Assembly (NCBI GenBank): GCA_030601755.1
Contig: JAUWBF010000033.1
Location: 1-35,758 of the forward strand
Reading direction: 5' to 3'
Source: Verrucomicrobiota bacterium
Lineage (GTDB): Bacteria; Verrucomicrobiota; Verrucomicrobiia; Opitutales; Opitutaceae
Length of the DNA: 35,758 bases
Within the stretch, counting starts at the first letter, position 1. Each line of letters begins with the position of its first letter. The translations under genes were made by a program, and so were the position numbers. A model generated the notes under the pieces. It saw only the letters and a program-made list of their open reading frames with translations. It was not told where the DNA came from and did not search any database. This document shows positions 8,010-15,864 of this stretch, one piece after another.

Positions 8010-9419
8010 TCACCCGCGACGCCGGTCCCACGGACCGGTGATCGCGAGCGTGTAGCCGGGGTTCTGCACGTTGACGAAGAGCGTGCTCCCGTCCGGTGAG
8101 AAACACGCGCCGGCCAGCTCGCGGCCGATCTGCGTGTTCTCCGCGAGCACGTAGAAACCGCCCGCGGTGGTCACGCCGATCAGGCGGCAGATGTCCTTGC
8201 AGTCCTCGCACAGAATCAAATCGCCCCACGGCGCGACGGTGAGGTTGTCGGCGTTGCGCAGCAGCTCGCGGTCGTTGGGCTCCGCGAAGAGTTCGATGGT
8301 GCCGGGCTCGTCGTCCTCGCGCGCGGTGCCCTCGTGCGGACTCGGGCGATAGCGGAAGATCTGGCCGAAGGTGTTGCGGCCGCCGTTGGTCATCGCAAAG
8401 CAGGCCGCCTCGCCGGTCCACCACGCGCCCTCGCCGCGCGCGAACACCGCCGCGCCGGCCGCGCGTCCGCGGTGGCGCAGGTCGCCGGCGGGGTTGTCGA
8501 TGTCCTCGAGGTCGATCCAGCGCGCGGGTTGCGGCTGCCCGACGGGAAAGCGCGGCCCGCCGGCGTCGGGCCAGTTGCGGGTGTCGGCCCCGGCGCGGTC
8601 GCGCAACGCCAGCGCCTGCAGGCGTCCACCCGCGGCGAGCTTGCCGGGCGTGTCGGGGATAAACCGATACAGCAGGCCGTCGCCAAGGTCCTCGGTCTGA
8701 TAGACGACGCCGGAGCGCGGGTCGACGGCGATGGCCTCGTGCCGAAAACGTCCCATGGCCTTGAGCGGCACCGGCTCGACCAAGCCCGGCGTGGCCGAGG
8801 GCGTGACCTCGAAGTTGTAGCCGTGCGGTTGCTCGGCGTCGGGCTCGGGGTCGGCGTTGACCTCCTCGCAGGTCACCCACGTGCCCCAAGGCGTCGCGCC
8901 GCCCGCGCAGTTGCGCTGCGTGCCGGCGAGGCTGAGGAAGTGTTTTTCGAGCCGCTGGGCGCGCGGATCAAAGACAAGTGTAGTGGTTCCTCCGATACAG
9001 GGTAGGCGGCCGTGCCCGCGGTCGTAGATCTTGGCGGCGTCGACGCGGTCGAAACGCGCGCGGTCGGCGCCGTAGGGACTGCGGTCGGTCCAGGCGCTCT
9101 CCAGCTCGTGGTTGCGCACGAGCAGCACGCGCCCGTCGGGACCGGGAAAGGCCGCCATGCCGTCGTGCGCGCCCGGCACGAGCAGGCCGTCGTCCATCTC
9201 TTCGCCGGTGCGGGAGAACACCGTGTAGCGGAAGCCTTCCGGCAGATTGAGCACGCCGCGCGGGTCGATGCGGATCGGCCCGAAGCCCGCCGCGCCGCCG
9301 TTCGACGAGGAGGCCGCGAGCGCGGCGCCCAGCGGATTGTCCAGGAGGGCCTTGAGGCCCATGAAGCCGACGGCGTAGAGCCCGGCGTTTTGCAAAAAAA
9401 CGCGGCGCGAGATCGACAT
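8010..9419 (-). CDS. PhoX-like alkaline phosphatase family (DUF839), Tat-exported
   Basis: A 469-residue exported protein of the PhoX/DUF839 family, members of which are calcium-dependent beta-propeller phosphatases. The N-terminus MSISRRVFLQNAGLYAVGFM has the twin-arginine pattern SRRVFLQ followed by a hydrophobic stretch. Family-like segments follow: LNLPEGFRYTVFSRTGEEMD, VPGAHDGMAAF, VLLVRNHE, GGTTTLVFD, LAGTQRNCAGGATPWGTWVT with CEE (a hallmark of the family), PLKAMGRFRHEAIAVDPRSG and the C-terminal ENTQIGRELAGACFSPDGST. Its 3' end faces uxuA with a 21-base gap. Phosphatase activity is inferred from the family; I have not located every metal ligand. It could be a catalytically different propeller. 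Confidence 0.87.
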   Translation of the reverse strand: MSISRRVFLQNAGLYAVGFMGLKALLDNPLGAALAASSSNGGAAGFGPIRIDPRGVLNLPEGFRYTVFSRTGEEMDDGLLVPGAHDGMAAFPGPDGRVLLVRNHELESAWTDRSPYGADRARFDRVDAAKIYDRGHGRLPCIGGTTTLVFDPRAQRLEKHFLSLAGTQRNCAGGATPWGTWVTCEEVNADPEPDAEQPHGYNFEVTPSATPGLVEPVPLKAMGRFRHEAIAVDPRSGVVYQTEDLGDGLLYRFIPDTPGKLAAGGRLQALALRDRAGADTRNWPDAGGPRFPVGQPQPARWIDLEDIDNPAGDLRHRGRAAGAAVFARGEGAWWTGEAACFAMTNGGRNTFGQIFRYRPSPHEGTAREDDEPGTIELFAEPNDRELLRNADNLTVAPWGDLILCEDCKDICRLIGVTTAGGFYVLAENTQIGRELAGACFSPDGSTLFVNVQNPGYTLAITGPWDRRRG

Positions 9420-9503
9420 GCCGCCGAGCCTGTTCGCGCCAGCGGTCGCGTCAACCGGACGCCGCCGCCGTCACCGCAGTGTCACGTGCCGTCCCGGGCG
9501 GTT

Positions 9504-9522
9504 TGTCACTTATTAAGTTACA
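9504..9522. repeat. 19-base palindrome copy with one arm mismatch
   Basis: TGTCACTTATTAAGTTACA, the third copy of the 19-base palindrome, with one G-to-T change in the right arm. On the minus strand it sits at the very end of the neighbouring gene, whose TAA stop (9518-9520) lies inside the altered arm. As RNA it could form an imperfect hairpin directly after the stop. Confidence 0.55.
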
Positions 9523-10237
9523 AATCGCTCGATTCGCCTGGATCGAAGGTGCGCGGGCCGGAGGTGATCGGGCCGGGAAAGGGCACGCCCCAGAGCGCGG
9601 GCGCGTCGTCGGGCACCGGTTGCACGCCGGGCAGCAGGCGCTCGAAGAACACGTCGAAGCGCAGGCTGCACTGGAGGCGGCGCTGGCCCTTGGAGTCGAT
9701 CTTGGGGTTGAGCGTGAAGACGGACTCCGTGAAAGGTGGCTGCGACTTCATGGCCTGCGCGCGCCGGCGCACTTCTTGGTGAGGGATGTCGCGGTCCTTG
9801 ATCATGGCGTCGAGCCGTGCGATGTCGGCCCGCGTGACCGGACCCCAGAGCGCGCGCCACTGCTCTGGATCGATGCGCGGGGCGACGATTTTGACGAAGC
9901 GTTTTTGCGGCCCCTCCTGCACCCAGTAGCCGACCAGGAGGATGAACGGCTCGTCGACGTCGTATTGGCGCAGCGCGTCGCCGAGGTCGATGGAAGTGCG
10001 CCACTTGGTGGCCTTGGGGTTGACGGCCACGCCGCCGTGCGTGCGGTTGGCCTCGGCGGGGATGTCCCATTTCTGCGTGTAGCCGGGCGGCTGGTATCCG
10101 TCGAAAAACGTCTCGCGCACCCATTGCTCGAAGACCACGCCGTGGCGCTGAACCTCCTGCGCCTGCGCGGTCGCGGACAACGCCGCCGTCAGCACAAACA
10201 CAAGCCATACGGTGACCGTCTTCACGAGGGAGCGCAT
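9518..10237 (-). CDS. Secreted protein of unknown function, possible nuclease-like fold
   Basis: A 239-residue protein with a signal peptide (MRSLVKTVTVWLVFVLTAAL, cleavage near ATAQA). The mature part starts EVQRHGVVFEQWVRETFFDG and contains YTQKWDIPAEANRTHGG, VNPKATKWRTSIDLGDALRQ, EPFILLVGYWVQEG and KRFVKIVAP. The order of an early Glu in FExWV, a later Asp/Glu and a Lys before a hydrophobic strand recalls PD-(D/E)XK restriction-endonuclease-like proteins. That is a tentative reading from motif order only. I prefer the ATG at 10237 because it places a signal peptide at the N-terminus; a longer start at 10321 would add a charged leader. It is divergent from the ABC exporter gene, with 86 bases between. 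Confidence 0.72.
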   Translation of the reverse strand: MRSLVKTVTVWLVFVLTAALSATAQAQEVQRHGVVFEQWVRETFFDGYQPPGYTQKWDIPAEANRTHGGVAVNPKATKWRTSIDLGDALRQYDVDEPFILLVGYWVQEGPQKRFVKIVAPRIDPEQWRALWGPVTRADIARLDAMIKDRDIPHQEVRRRAQAMKSQPPFTESVFTLNPKIDSKGQRRLQCSLRFDVFFERLLPGVQPVPDDAPALWGVPFPGPITSGPRTFDPGESSDL

Positions 10238-10323
10238 GACCCGCAGCCTGCCGCGCGCGCAAATCGGGGCAAGTTTCGGTTCGCCTCGCGCCGGGGATGG
10301 TGAAAGCTGCGACGGGTTCATCC

Positions 10324-12075
10324 ATGAACCCTTCTCCCTTCAGGCGGTTTCTCTCGCTGGCCCTGACCCGCAAGTGGTCGATCCTCGGCGGCGTGGCGCT
10401 CATTCTCCTGGCGACCCTGCTCATGCTGCCGGCACCATGGATCCTCAAGCTGATCATCGACCGCGCCTTGCCGGAGCGCGACATGGGGCTGCTCGTGAAG
10501 CTGCTGGCCGCCTTCAGCGTGCTGTTCGTGCTGCGCGCCTGGTTCACGCTGCTGCGCAACCGCATCCTGCAATTCACCGCGATGCGCCTCGTGTGCGACC
10601 TGCGCATCCGCGTCTTCGCGCACCTGCAAAGCCTGTCGCTGCGCTACTTCGACACCAACCAGACCGGCCGCACCATCGCGCGCATCTCGCAGGACACGGG
10701 CGAGGTTTACAACCTCACCAACGGCTTCCTCATCAACCTCATCGCCGACTCGGTCACGGTGGTCTGCGTGCTCGGGTTTCTCTACTGGATCGAGTGGCGT
10801 CTCGCGCTGGCCGTGACAGCGGTGCTGCCCCTCTTCGTCCTCAACTACCTCTACCATCGCAAACGCATGCGGCAGGAGAGCCGCGTGCACCGCGACAACT
10901 GGGACAAGGTCATGGGCTTCCTCAACGAGCGCGTCGCCGCCGCCCGCGTGGTCAAGTCCTTCGCCAAGGAGCGCTCCGAGGTCGACTCCTTCGCCAGCGG
11001 CATCAACGCCGACTACTTCAACTACTCGCGCATCGTCCTGCGCAACACGAAGCTCTCCATCGTGGCCGACGTGCTCGGCTCGCTCGGCGCGCTCATCGTG
11101 CTCGCCTTCGGCGGCTGGATGGTGATGCAGGGCCGCATGCAGGTGGGCACCCTGGTGGCCTTCAACGCCTACATCACCTTCATCTTCCCGCCCATCGTCC
11201 GCTTCGTCGACCTCACCGCGATCTTCCAACGCGCCAACACCGCCCTCGAAAACCTCTTCGAGCTGCTCGACACCAAGCCCGAGGTGGCCGACGCGCCCGA
11301 CGCCCGCGAGCTGCCCGCCATCCGCGGCGAGGTCGAGCTGCGCGACGTCAGCTTCGACTACGACCTCGAGCCGCCCGGCAAGGGCCGCCCGCGCACGCTC
11401 TCCGAGGTCAGCTTCGCCATTCCCGCCGGCAAGGTCGTCGCCATCGTCGGTCCCAGCGGCTCGGGCAAGAGCACGCTCATCAACCTCATCGCGCGCTTCT
11501 ACGACGTCGCCTCGGGCGCGGTGCTGGTCGACGGCCACGACATCCGCGGCGTCACCATGGAGTCGCTGCGCCGCCAGATCGGCATCGTGCTCCAGGAGAG
11601 CGTGCTCTTCTCCGGCACGCTGGAGGAAAACCTCAAATACGGCCGCCCCGACGCCACCCAGGAACAGATCCTCGATGCAGCCGTGGCGGCCAACGCCCAC
11701 GAGTTCATCACCAAACTGCCCGACGGCTACGCCACCGTGGTCGGCGAGCGCGGCGCCAAGCTCTCCGGCGGCCAGCGCCAACGCATCGCCATCGCCCGCG
11801 CGATCCTCAAGGACCCGCGCATCCTCATCTTCGACGAGGCCACCAGCGCCCTCGACACCCAGTCCGAGCGGCTCATCCAGCAGGCCATGGACCGCCTCAT
11901 GCAGGGCCGCACGAGCTTCATCATCGCCCACCGCCTCTCCACGATCCAGAACGCCGACATCATCCTCGTGATGGACCAGGGCCGCCTCGCCGAGATGGGC
12001 ACGCACGCCGAGCTGCTCACGCGCGACGGCCTCTACTCGAAGCTGCACGCCCTGCAGTTCAAGGATCCGGTGTGA
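10324..12075 (+). CDS. ABC transporter, fused permease and ATPase (MsbA/lipid exporter type)
   Basis: A 583-residue half-size exporter that would work as a homodimer in the inner membrane. Residues about 1-300 form the six-helix membrane domain (for example WSILGGVALILLATLLMLPA and SVTVVCVLGFLYWIEWR). Residues about 330-583 form the ATPase: Walker A GPSGSGKST, Q-loop VLQESVLFSGT, signature LSGGQRQRIAIARA, Walker B ILIFDEATSALD and H-loop IIAHRLST. All catalytic residues are intact. The length is normal for MsbA/LmrA-type exporters. The coupling region FFNRH is not lipid-specific, so the substrate cannot be read from the sequence; lipid or drug export are the usual options. I chose the ATG at 10324 (MNPSPFRRFLSLAL). 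Confidence 0.93.
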   Translation: MNPSPFRRFLSLALTRKWSILGGVALILLATLLMLPAPWILKLIIDRALPERDMGLLVKLLAAFSVLFVLRAWFTLLRNRILQFTAMRLVCDLRIRVFAHLQSLSLRYFDTNQTGRTIARISQDTGEVYNLTNGFLINLIADSVTVVCVLGFLYWIEWRLALAVTAVLPLFVLNYLYHRKRMRQESRVHRDNWDKVMGFLNERVAAARVVKSFAKERSEVDSFASGINADYFNYSRIVLRNTKLSIVADVLGSLGALIVLAFGGWMVMQGRMQVGTLVAFNAYITFIFPPIVRFVDLTAIFQRANTALENLFELLDTKPEVADAPDARELPAIRGEVELRDVSFDYDLEPPGKGRPRTLSEVSFAIPAGKVVAIVGPSGSGKSTLINLIARFYDVASGAVLVDGHDIRGVTMESLRRQIGIVLQESVLFSGTLEENLKYGRPDATQEQILDAAVAANAHEFITKLPDGYATVVGERGAKLSGGQRQRIAIARAILKDPRILIFDEATSALDTQSERLIQQAMDRLMQGRTSFIIAHRLSTIQNADIILVMDQGRLAEMGTHAELLTRDGLYSKLHALQFKDPV

Positions 12076-12118
12076 GGCCGGCGGCACCGGCGCATTTCCA
12101 GCAGGGTTGTCTCCCCTT

Positions 12119-12216
12119 GTAGGGGCTTTGCTCGCAAAGCCCGTTGGGCACGGGCTCGCGGATGGGGCGTGATCTTACCCATGACCACAAACGGGCCGCG
12201 CGAGCGCGGCCCCTAC
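12119..12216. repeat. REP-like inverted pair of 25-base elements
   Basis: Two 25-base elements face each other at 12119-12143 and 12192-12216. Each reads GTAGGGGC, a variable stem around CTCG, then CCCG. The stem is TTTG-CTCG-CAAAG in the first and CGCG-CTCG-CGCGG in the second, so pairing is conserved while sequence is not. They lie between the 3' ends of two convergent genes. They share the GTAGGG opening with the pair at 1085-1155. Confidence 0.6.
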
Positions 12217-12219
12217 GCA

Positions 12220-13170
12220 TCACGGCCGGTCGTCCGGTGGGTTGATGCGGCCGCGCCACAGTGTCGGCGGGCGGCCTTCGGAGCTCACGAAGACCTCGCG
12301 CCCGTCCGCGCCGAAGGCGACGCCCTCGGCCTGATAAAGCCCGTGCTCGCCAAGGTGGCGCGGCTGGCGGGTCAGCGCCTCCGGCCAGCCCTCGCCGGGC
12401 TGTCGTTGAAAAATCAATACGTCGCCGTAGCTCACGACCGCGGCGGCCGAGCCGTCCGGCGCGAAGTCCATGCCCGTCGGCTGCGGACGCCAGCGGCCGG
12501 CCACGGTGGGCAGCAGCGCGAGCTCGGGCGGCGCGGGCGGGAAAAAAGCGTTGGGCACCTGCGCGACCGGCAACGCGGCCGGCGTCACGCGATCGCGCGG
12601 ATCGGGCCGCAGCGCCATGCGGTAGAGGCCGTGCGGACGCGTGCGCTTGGCCAGCAGCCAGACCTCGCCCGCGCTCGCGTCGACCGCCACCGCCTCGACG
12701 TCGCGCGGGCCGTCGAGGTAGCGCACGGGCACGCTCCAGGCGACGCGCACGGTGGTCTCCGCGTGGGGCGAGAGCTCGGCCGGGTCCGGCTCGGGCACGA
12801 TGTGCAGGGCGCAGTCCCCGCGGTTGCCGGCGTTGTCGCCGACGTCGGTGATGAGCAGCCAGGCGCGTCCGTCGAGTTCGAAGGCGGCGAGGTCCTCCCA
12901 GTCGCGGTTTTGCACGCCCGCCACACGCAGCGTGCCGCGCAGCCGGCCCTGCGCGTCGACCGCGAACAGGCGCGGTTCGCCGCCGCTGTCGTTGTGCGTC
13001 CACAACAGCGTCGGATCGCGACGTGATGTGGCCAGTCCGCTCGACTCTCGCGCCACGGCCGGCAGCTCGACGACGGGCGCATCGTTGGCGGTCGCCAGCG
13101 CCTTGGTCGCCAAGGGTGCGGTCGCCGCGAGTGACAGCGCGGCGGTGAAACGGGCGAGGCGATACCGCAC
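12220..13170 (-). CDS. Secreted beta-propeller-like protein
   Basis: A 316-residue exported protein. The start is most likely the GTG at 13170 (MRYRLARFTAALSLAATAPL gives a signal peptide), eight bases after the deoC stop, so the two are probably cotranscribed. The mature part reads as repeated beta-propeller-type strands: ESSGLATSRRDPTLLWTHND, RLFAVDAQGRLRGTLRVAGV, NRDWEDLAAF, LLITDVGDNAGNRG, VEAVAVDASAGEVWLLAKR, GMDFAPDGSAAAVVSYGD and AEGVAFGADGREVFVSSEG. No catalytic residues stand out. It belongs with the large group of secreted hypothetical propellers that begin with an 'ESSGLA.SR..P.LLWTHNDSG' segment. Its pairing with deoC has no obvious metabolic meaning. Confidence 0.8.
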   Translation of the reverse strand: MRYRLARFTAALSLAATAPLATKALATANDAPVVELPAVARESSGLATSRRDPTLLWTHNDSGGEPRLFAVDAQGRLRGTLRVAGVQNRDWEDLAAFELDGRAWLLITDVGDNAGNRGDCALHIVPEPDPAELSPHAETTVRVAWSVPVRYLDGPRDVEAVAVDASAGEVWLLAKRTRPHGLYRMALRPDPRDRVTPAALPVAQVPNAFFPPAPPELALLPTVAGRWRPQPTGMDFAPDGSAAAVVSYGDVLIFQRQPGEGWPEALTRQPRHLGEHGLYQAEGVAFGADGREVFVSSEGRPPTLWRGRINPPDDRP

Positions 13171-13178
13171 GGCTTCGC

Positions 13179-13886
13179 TCAGTAGGCGCCGCCGCCGGGC
13201 GCGGCGGCGGGAGTCGCGCCGTTGAACTCGGCGAGGATGGCCGCGGCGCTCGACGTGCCGAGACGCGTGGCGCCGGCCTCGAGCAGGGCGCGGGCGTCGG
13301 CGAGCGTCTTCACGCCGCCGGAGGCCTTGAGGCCGATGTTGCCGGAGCGCGCGGCCTTCCACGCGACGATGTCGGCGACCTTGGCCCCGCCGGAGCCGAA
13401 GCCGGTGGAGGTCTTGATGAAGTCGGCGCCGGCGGCCTCGCAGATTTCGAGGGCGATGCGCTTGGCGTCGGCGGAGAGAAAGCAGGTCTCGACGATCACC
13501 TTGATGAGTTGCCCCTGGTCGTGGGCGAGTTCGGTCAGGCGGGTGACCTCGGCGGTGACGTCGCCGAAGCGTCCGGCGAGCAGCGCGGGATAGTTCATGA
13601 CGATGTCGACCTCGTGCGCGCCGGCGTGGTGGGCGATCATGATTTCCTCGGCCTTGGACTCGACGCAGAAACGGCCGCTCGGGAAGCCGATCACGGTGCC
13701 GATGCGCGTGCCGGTGCCTTCGAGCGCGGCGGCGGCGAGCGGCACGCTGGCCGGGTAGATCATCACGCAGGCGAAGCGGTGCTTCGCGGCCTCGGCGCAC
13801 AGGTCGAGGATGTCGCCCTCCGAGGCGTCGAGCCGGAGGTTGGTGGAGTCCAGCGAGGCGGCGAGTTCGGCGGCGGTGAGCGTCAT
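13179..13886 (-). CDS. deoC: Deoxyribose-phosphate aldolase
   Basis: It cleaves 2-deoxyribose-5-phosphate to acetaldehyde and glyceraldehyde-3-phosphate, the last step of deoxynucleoside catabolism. From the ATG at 13886 the protein is 235 residues, normal for class I DeoC. The catalytic residues are all visible: D94 in HEVDIVMNYP, Schiff-base K158 in ADFIKTSTGFGSGG and K187 in GLKASGGVKT. Starts at 13901 (MVAEIMT) and 13928 (MVALRAP) are also open in frame; none has a convincing Shine-Dalgarno, and the shortest best matches the family N-terminus. The downstream propeller gene starts eight bases after its stop. A thymidine phosphorylase gene and a ribokinase-family gene lie 3-5 kb away, forming a loose nucleoside-salvage cluster. 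Confidence 0.93.
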   Translation of the reverse strand: MTLTAAELAASLDSTNLRLDASEGDILDLCAEAAKHRFACVMIYPASVPLAAAALEGTGTRIGTVIGFPSGRFCVESKAEEIMIAHHAGAHEVDIVMNYPALLAGRFGDVTAEVTRLTELAHDQGQLIKVIVETCFLSADAKRIALEICEAAGADFIKTSTGFGSGGAKVADIVAWKAARSGNIGLKASGGVKTLADARALLEAGATRLGTSSAAAILAEFNGATPAAAPGGGAY

Positions 13887-14024
13887 GATTTCGGCCACCA
13901 TGGGGATCGGCGCGCGGAGGGCAACCATCCGCGTGGAATAGGCCTGATCGGGCCATGTTGTTGAGGGACTTCTGCGGGGAGAAAGGCGTTGTAAACAAGG
14001 TGCTAAGAACCACCCTGTCCGGTG

Positions 14025-15845
14025 ATGCGATTAATGGTTCAGTGTGTCGTTGGCGTGGTCGTTTTCGCGGGCGCGCTGGGAGCCGAGCCGTTGGAGCGCG
14101 TGGTGTTGCAACTGAAGTGGCGGCACCAGTTTCAGTTCGCCGGCTACTACGCCGCCGTCGCGCAGGGTTACTACCGCGAGGAGGGCCTCGAGGTGGAGCT
14201 GCGCGAGGCCGAGCCGGGGCGCGACCACGTCGAGGCGGTGTTCTCCGGCGAGGCGCAGTATGGCGTGGGCAATTCCGACTTGCTGCTGTCGCGCGCCGCG
14301 GGCCGGCCGGTCGTGGTGCTCGCACCGATTTTTCAACACTCGCCGCTGGTGCTGGTCGCGCGCGAGACCGATGGCATCGGCTCGATGCAGGATCTGCACG
14401 GCCGCCCGATGATGATGGTCGACTCGGAGAAGGCGGAGATCCTCGCCTACTTCAAACACGAGGGCGTGAACCTCGCCGGGCTCGACGTGCGGCCGCACAC
14501 GCACCGCATTGAGGACTTCATCGAGGGCAAGATCGACGCGATGTCGGCCTACGTGACCGACCAGCCGTTCTTCCTGCGCGAAGCGGACGTGCCGCACCTG
14601 AGTTTTTTCCCGCGTGCGGGCGGCATCGATTTTTATGGCGACACGCTCTTCACCACCGAGGAGCAGATCCGCCGGCACCCCGCGCAGGTGCGGGCCTTCC
14701 TGCGCGCCAGCCTGCGCGGCTGGGACCATGCGCTCGCGCACCCCGAGGAGATCGTCGACCTGATCCTCGCCGACTACACGCGGCGCCATGGTCGCGAACA
14801 CCTGCTCTTCGAGGCCGACAAGACCGCCGAGCTCATGCACCCCGGCCTCATCGAGGTCGGGCACAACAACCCAGGCCGTTGGCGACACATGGCCGACACC
14901 TACGCGGAGTTCGGGCTGTTGCCGCGGGACTTTTCGCTCAAGGGCTTTCTCTACGACCCCGACCCCAAGGCCGACCTGCGCTGGGTATATTGGACGCTCG
15001 GCGTGCTGGGCGTCGCGGCGGTCGCCGCCTGGGGCTGGATACTGCCGCTGCGCCGGCTCAACGCCCGCCTGCGCCGCGAGATCGCCGAGCACGCCGCCAC
15101 CGAGGAGGCCCTGCGCCGCGCCCGCGACGAGGCCGAGCGCACCAGCGCGGAGAAGAGCCGCTTCATCGCCTTCATCACCCACGAGGTGCGCACGCCGCTG
15201 GGCGGCTTTGTCGGCTTGATCGACCTGTTGCGCGAGGCTCCGCTCACCGCCGACCAGAACGCCAACCTCGCGCTCATGGAGGACTCGGCGAACAGCCTCG
15301 TCGGCCTCATCAGCAACGCCCTCGAACAGGAAAAAATCTCCGCCGGCCGCCTCGTGGTGCACCACTCGCCCGTCGTGCCCGGCGAGATTCTCACCGCCGT
15401 CGCCGACCTCTTCCGCGGCACCGCCCGCCAGCGCGGCCTGCAACTCGTGGTCAGTCTCGGCGACAACCTCCCCGCGAGCATTCACACCGACCCGCACCGC
15501 CTGCGCCAGATCCTGCAAAACCTCGTGGCCAACGCGCTCAAGTTTACCGCCGCCGGCTCCGTCTCGCTGCACGTTGAAAACGGCGCGCCCGGCCACGTGC
15601 GCTTCCTCGTGCGCGACACCGGCCCCGGCATCCCGCGCGAACGCCGCGGGCGCATCTTCGAACCCTACGCGCAGGGCGATTCGCTGGTCGCGCGTGAATA
15701 CGGCGGCACCGGTCTCGGCCTGCCCATTTCGCGACAACTGGCGCGGCTGCTCGGCGGTGATCTCACCGTGGGCGAAGCCGCCGGCCCCGGTGCCGTGCTC
15801 GTGCTCGAGTTGCCCGTCGGCTCGGCGGCGGACGCGGGGGACTGA
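14025..15845 (+). CDS. Orphan sensor histidine kinase with NMT1/THI5-like binding domain
   Basis: A 606-residue membrane sensor kinase. A signal or anchor segment (1-20) is followed by an NMT1/THI5-like periplasmic ligand-binding domain (about 22-310; LKWRHQFQFAGYYAAVAQGY is diagnostic). A transmembrane helix (about 322-345, YWTLGVLGVAAVAAWGWIL) and a coiled-coil linker come next. The HisKA domain has phosphoacceptor H386 in FITHEVRTPLGG. The ATPase domain has N-box QNLVANALKF, G1 DTGPGIPRE and G2 YGGTGLGLPIS. There is no receiver domain and no response-regulator gene next to it, so its partner is elsewhere. NMT1/THI5 domains bind thiamine-precursor pyrimidines, riboflavin, nitrate-type or other small ligands. 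Its place among nucleoside genes makes a nucleobase-like signal tempting but unproven. A GTG at 14022 is an alternative start. Confidence 0.92.
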   Translation: MRLMVQCVVGVVVFAGALGAEPLERVVLQLKWRHQFQFAGYYAAVAQGYYREEGLEVELREAEPGRDHVEAVFSGEAQYGVGNSDLLLSRAAGRPVVVLAPIFQHSPLVLVARETDGIGSMQDLHGRPMMMVDSEKAEILAYFKHEGVNLAGLDVRPHTHRIEDFIEGKIDAMSAYVTDQPFFLREADVPHLSFFPRAGGIDFYGDTLFTTEEQIRRHPAQVRAFLRASLRGWDHALAHPEEIVDLILADYTRRHGREHLLFEADKTAELMHPGLIEVGHNNPGRWRHMADTYAEFGLLPRDFSLKGFLYDPDPKADLRWVYWTLGVLGVAAVAAWGWILPLRRLNARLRREIAEHAATEEALRRARDEAERTSAEKSRFIAFITHEVRTPLGGFVGLIDLLREAPLTADQNANLALMEDSANSLVGLISNALEQEKISAGRLVVHHSPVVPGEILTAVADLFRGTARQRGLQLVVSLGDNLPASIHTDPHRLRQILQNLVANALKFTAAGSVSLHVENGAPGHVRFLVRDTGPGIPRERRGRIFEPYAQGDSLVAREYGGTGLGLPISRQLARLLGGDLTVGEAAGPGAVLVLELPVGSAADAGD

Positions 15846-15864
15846 ACGTCCCGCTCCGGCGCGT

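Noticed and set aside
10318-12087. 589-codon minus-strand frame opposite the ABC exporter
   Set aside because: Glu/Val/Asp/His-rich antisense shadow; the plus-strand frame has all ABC motifs.
12220-14325. 701-codon minus-strand frame
   Set aside because: Only codons from 13170 down look like protein. The upstream part is an Arg-rich shadow of deoC and of the sensor kinase.
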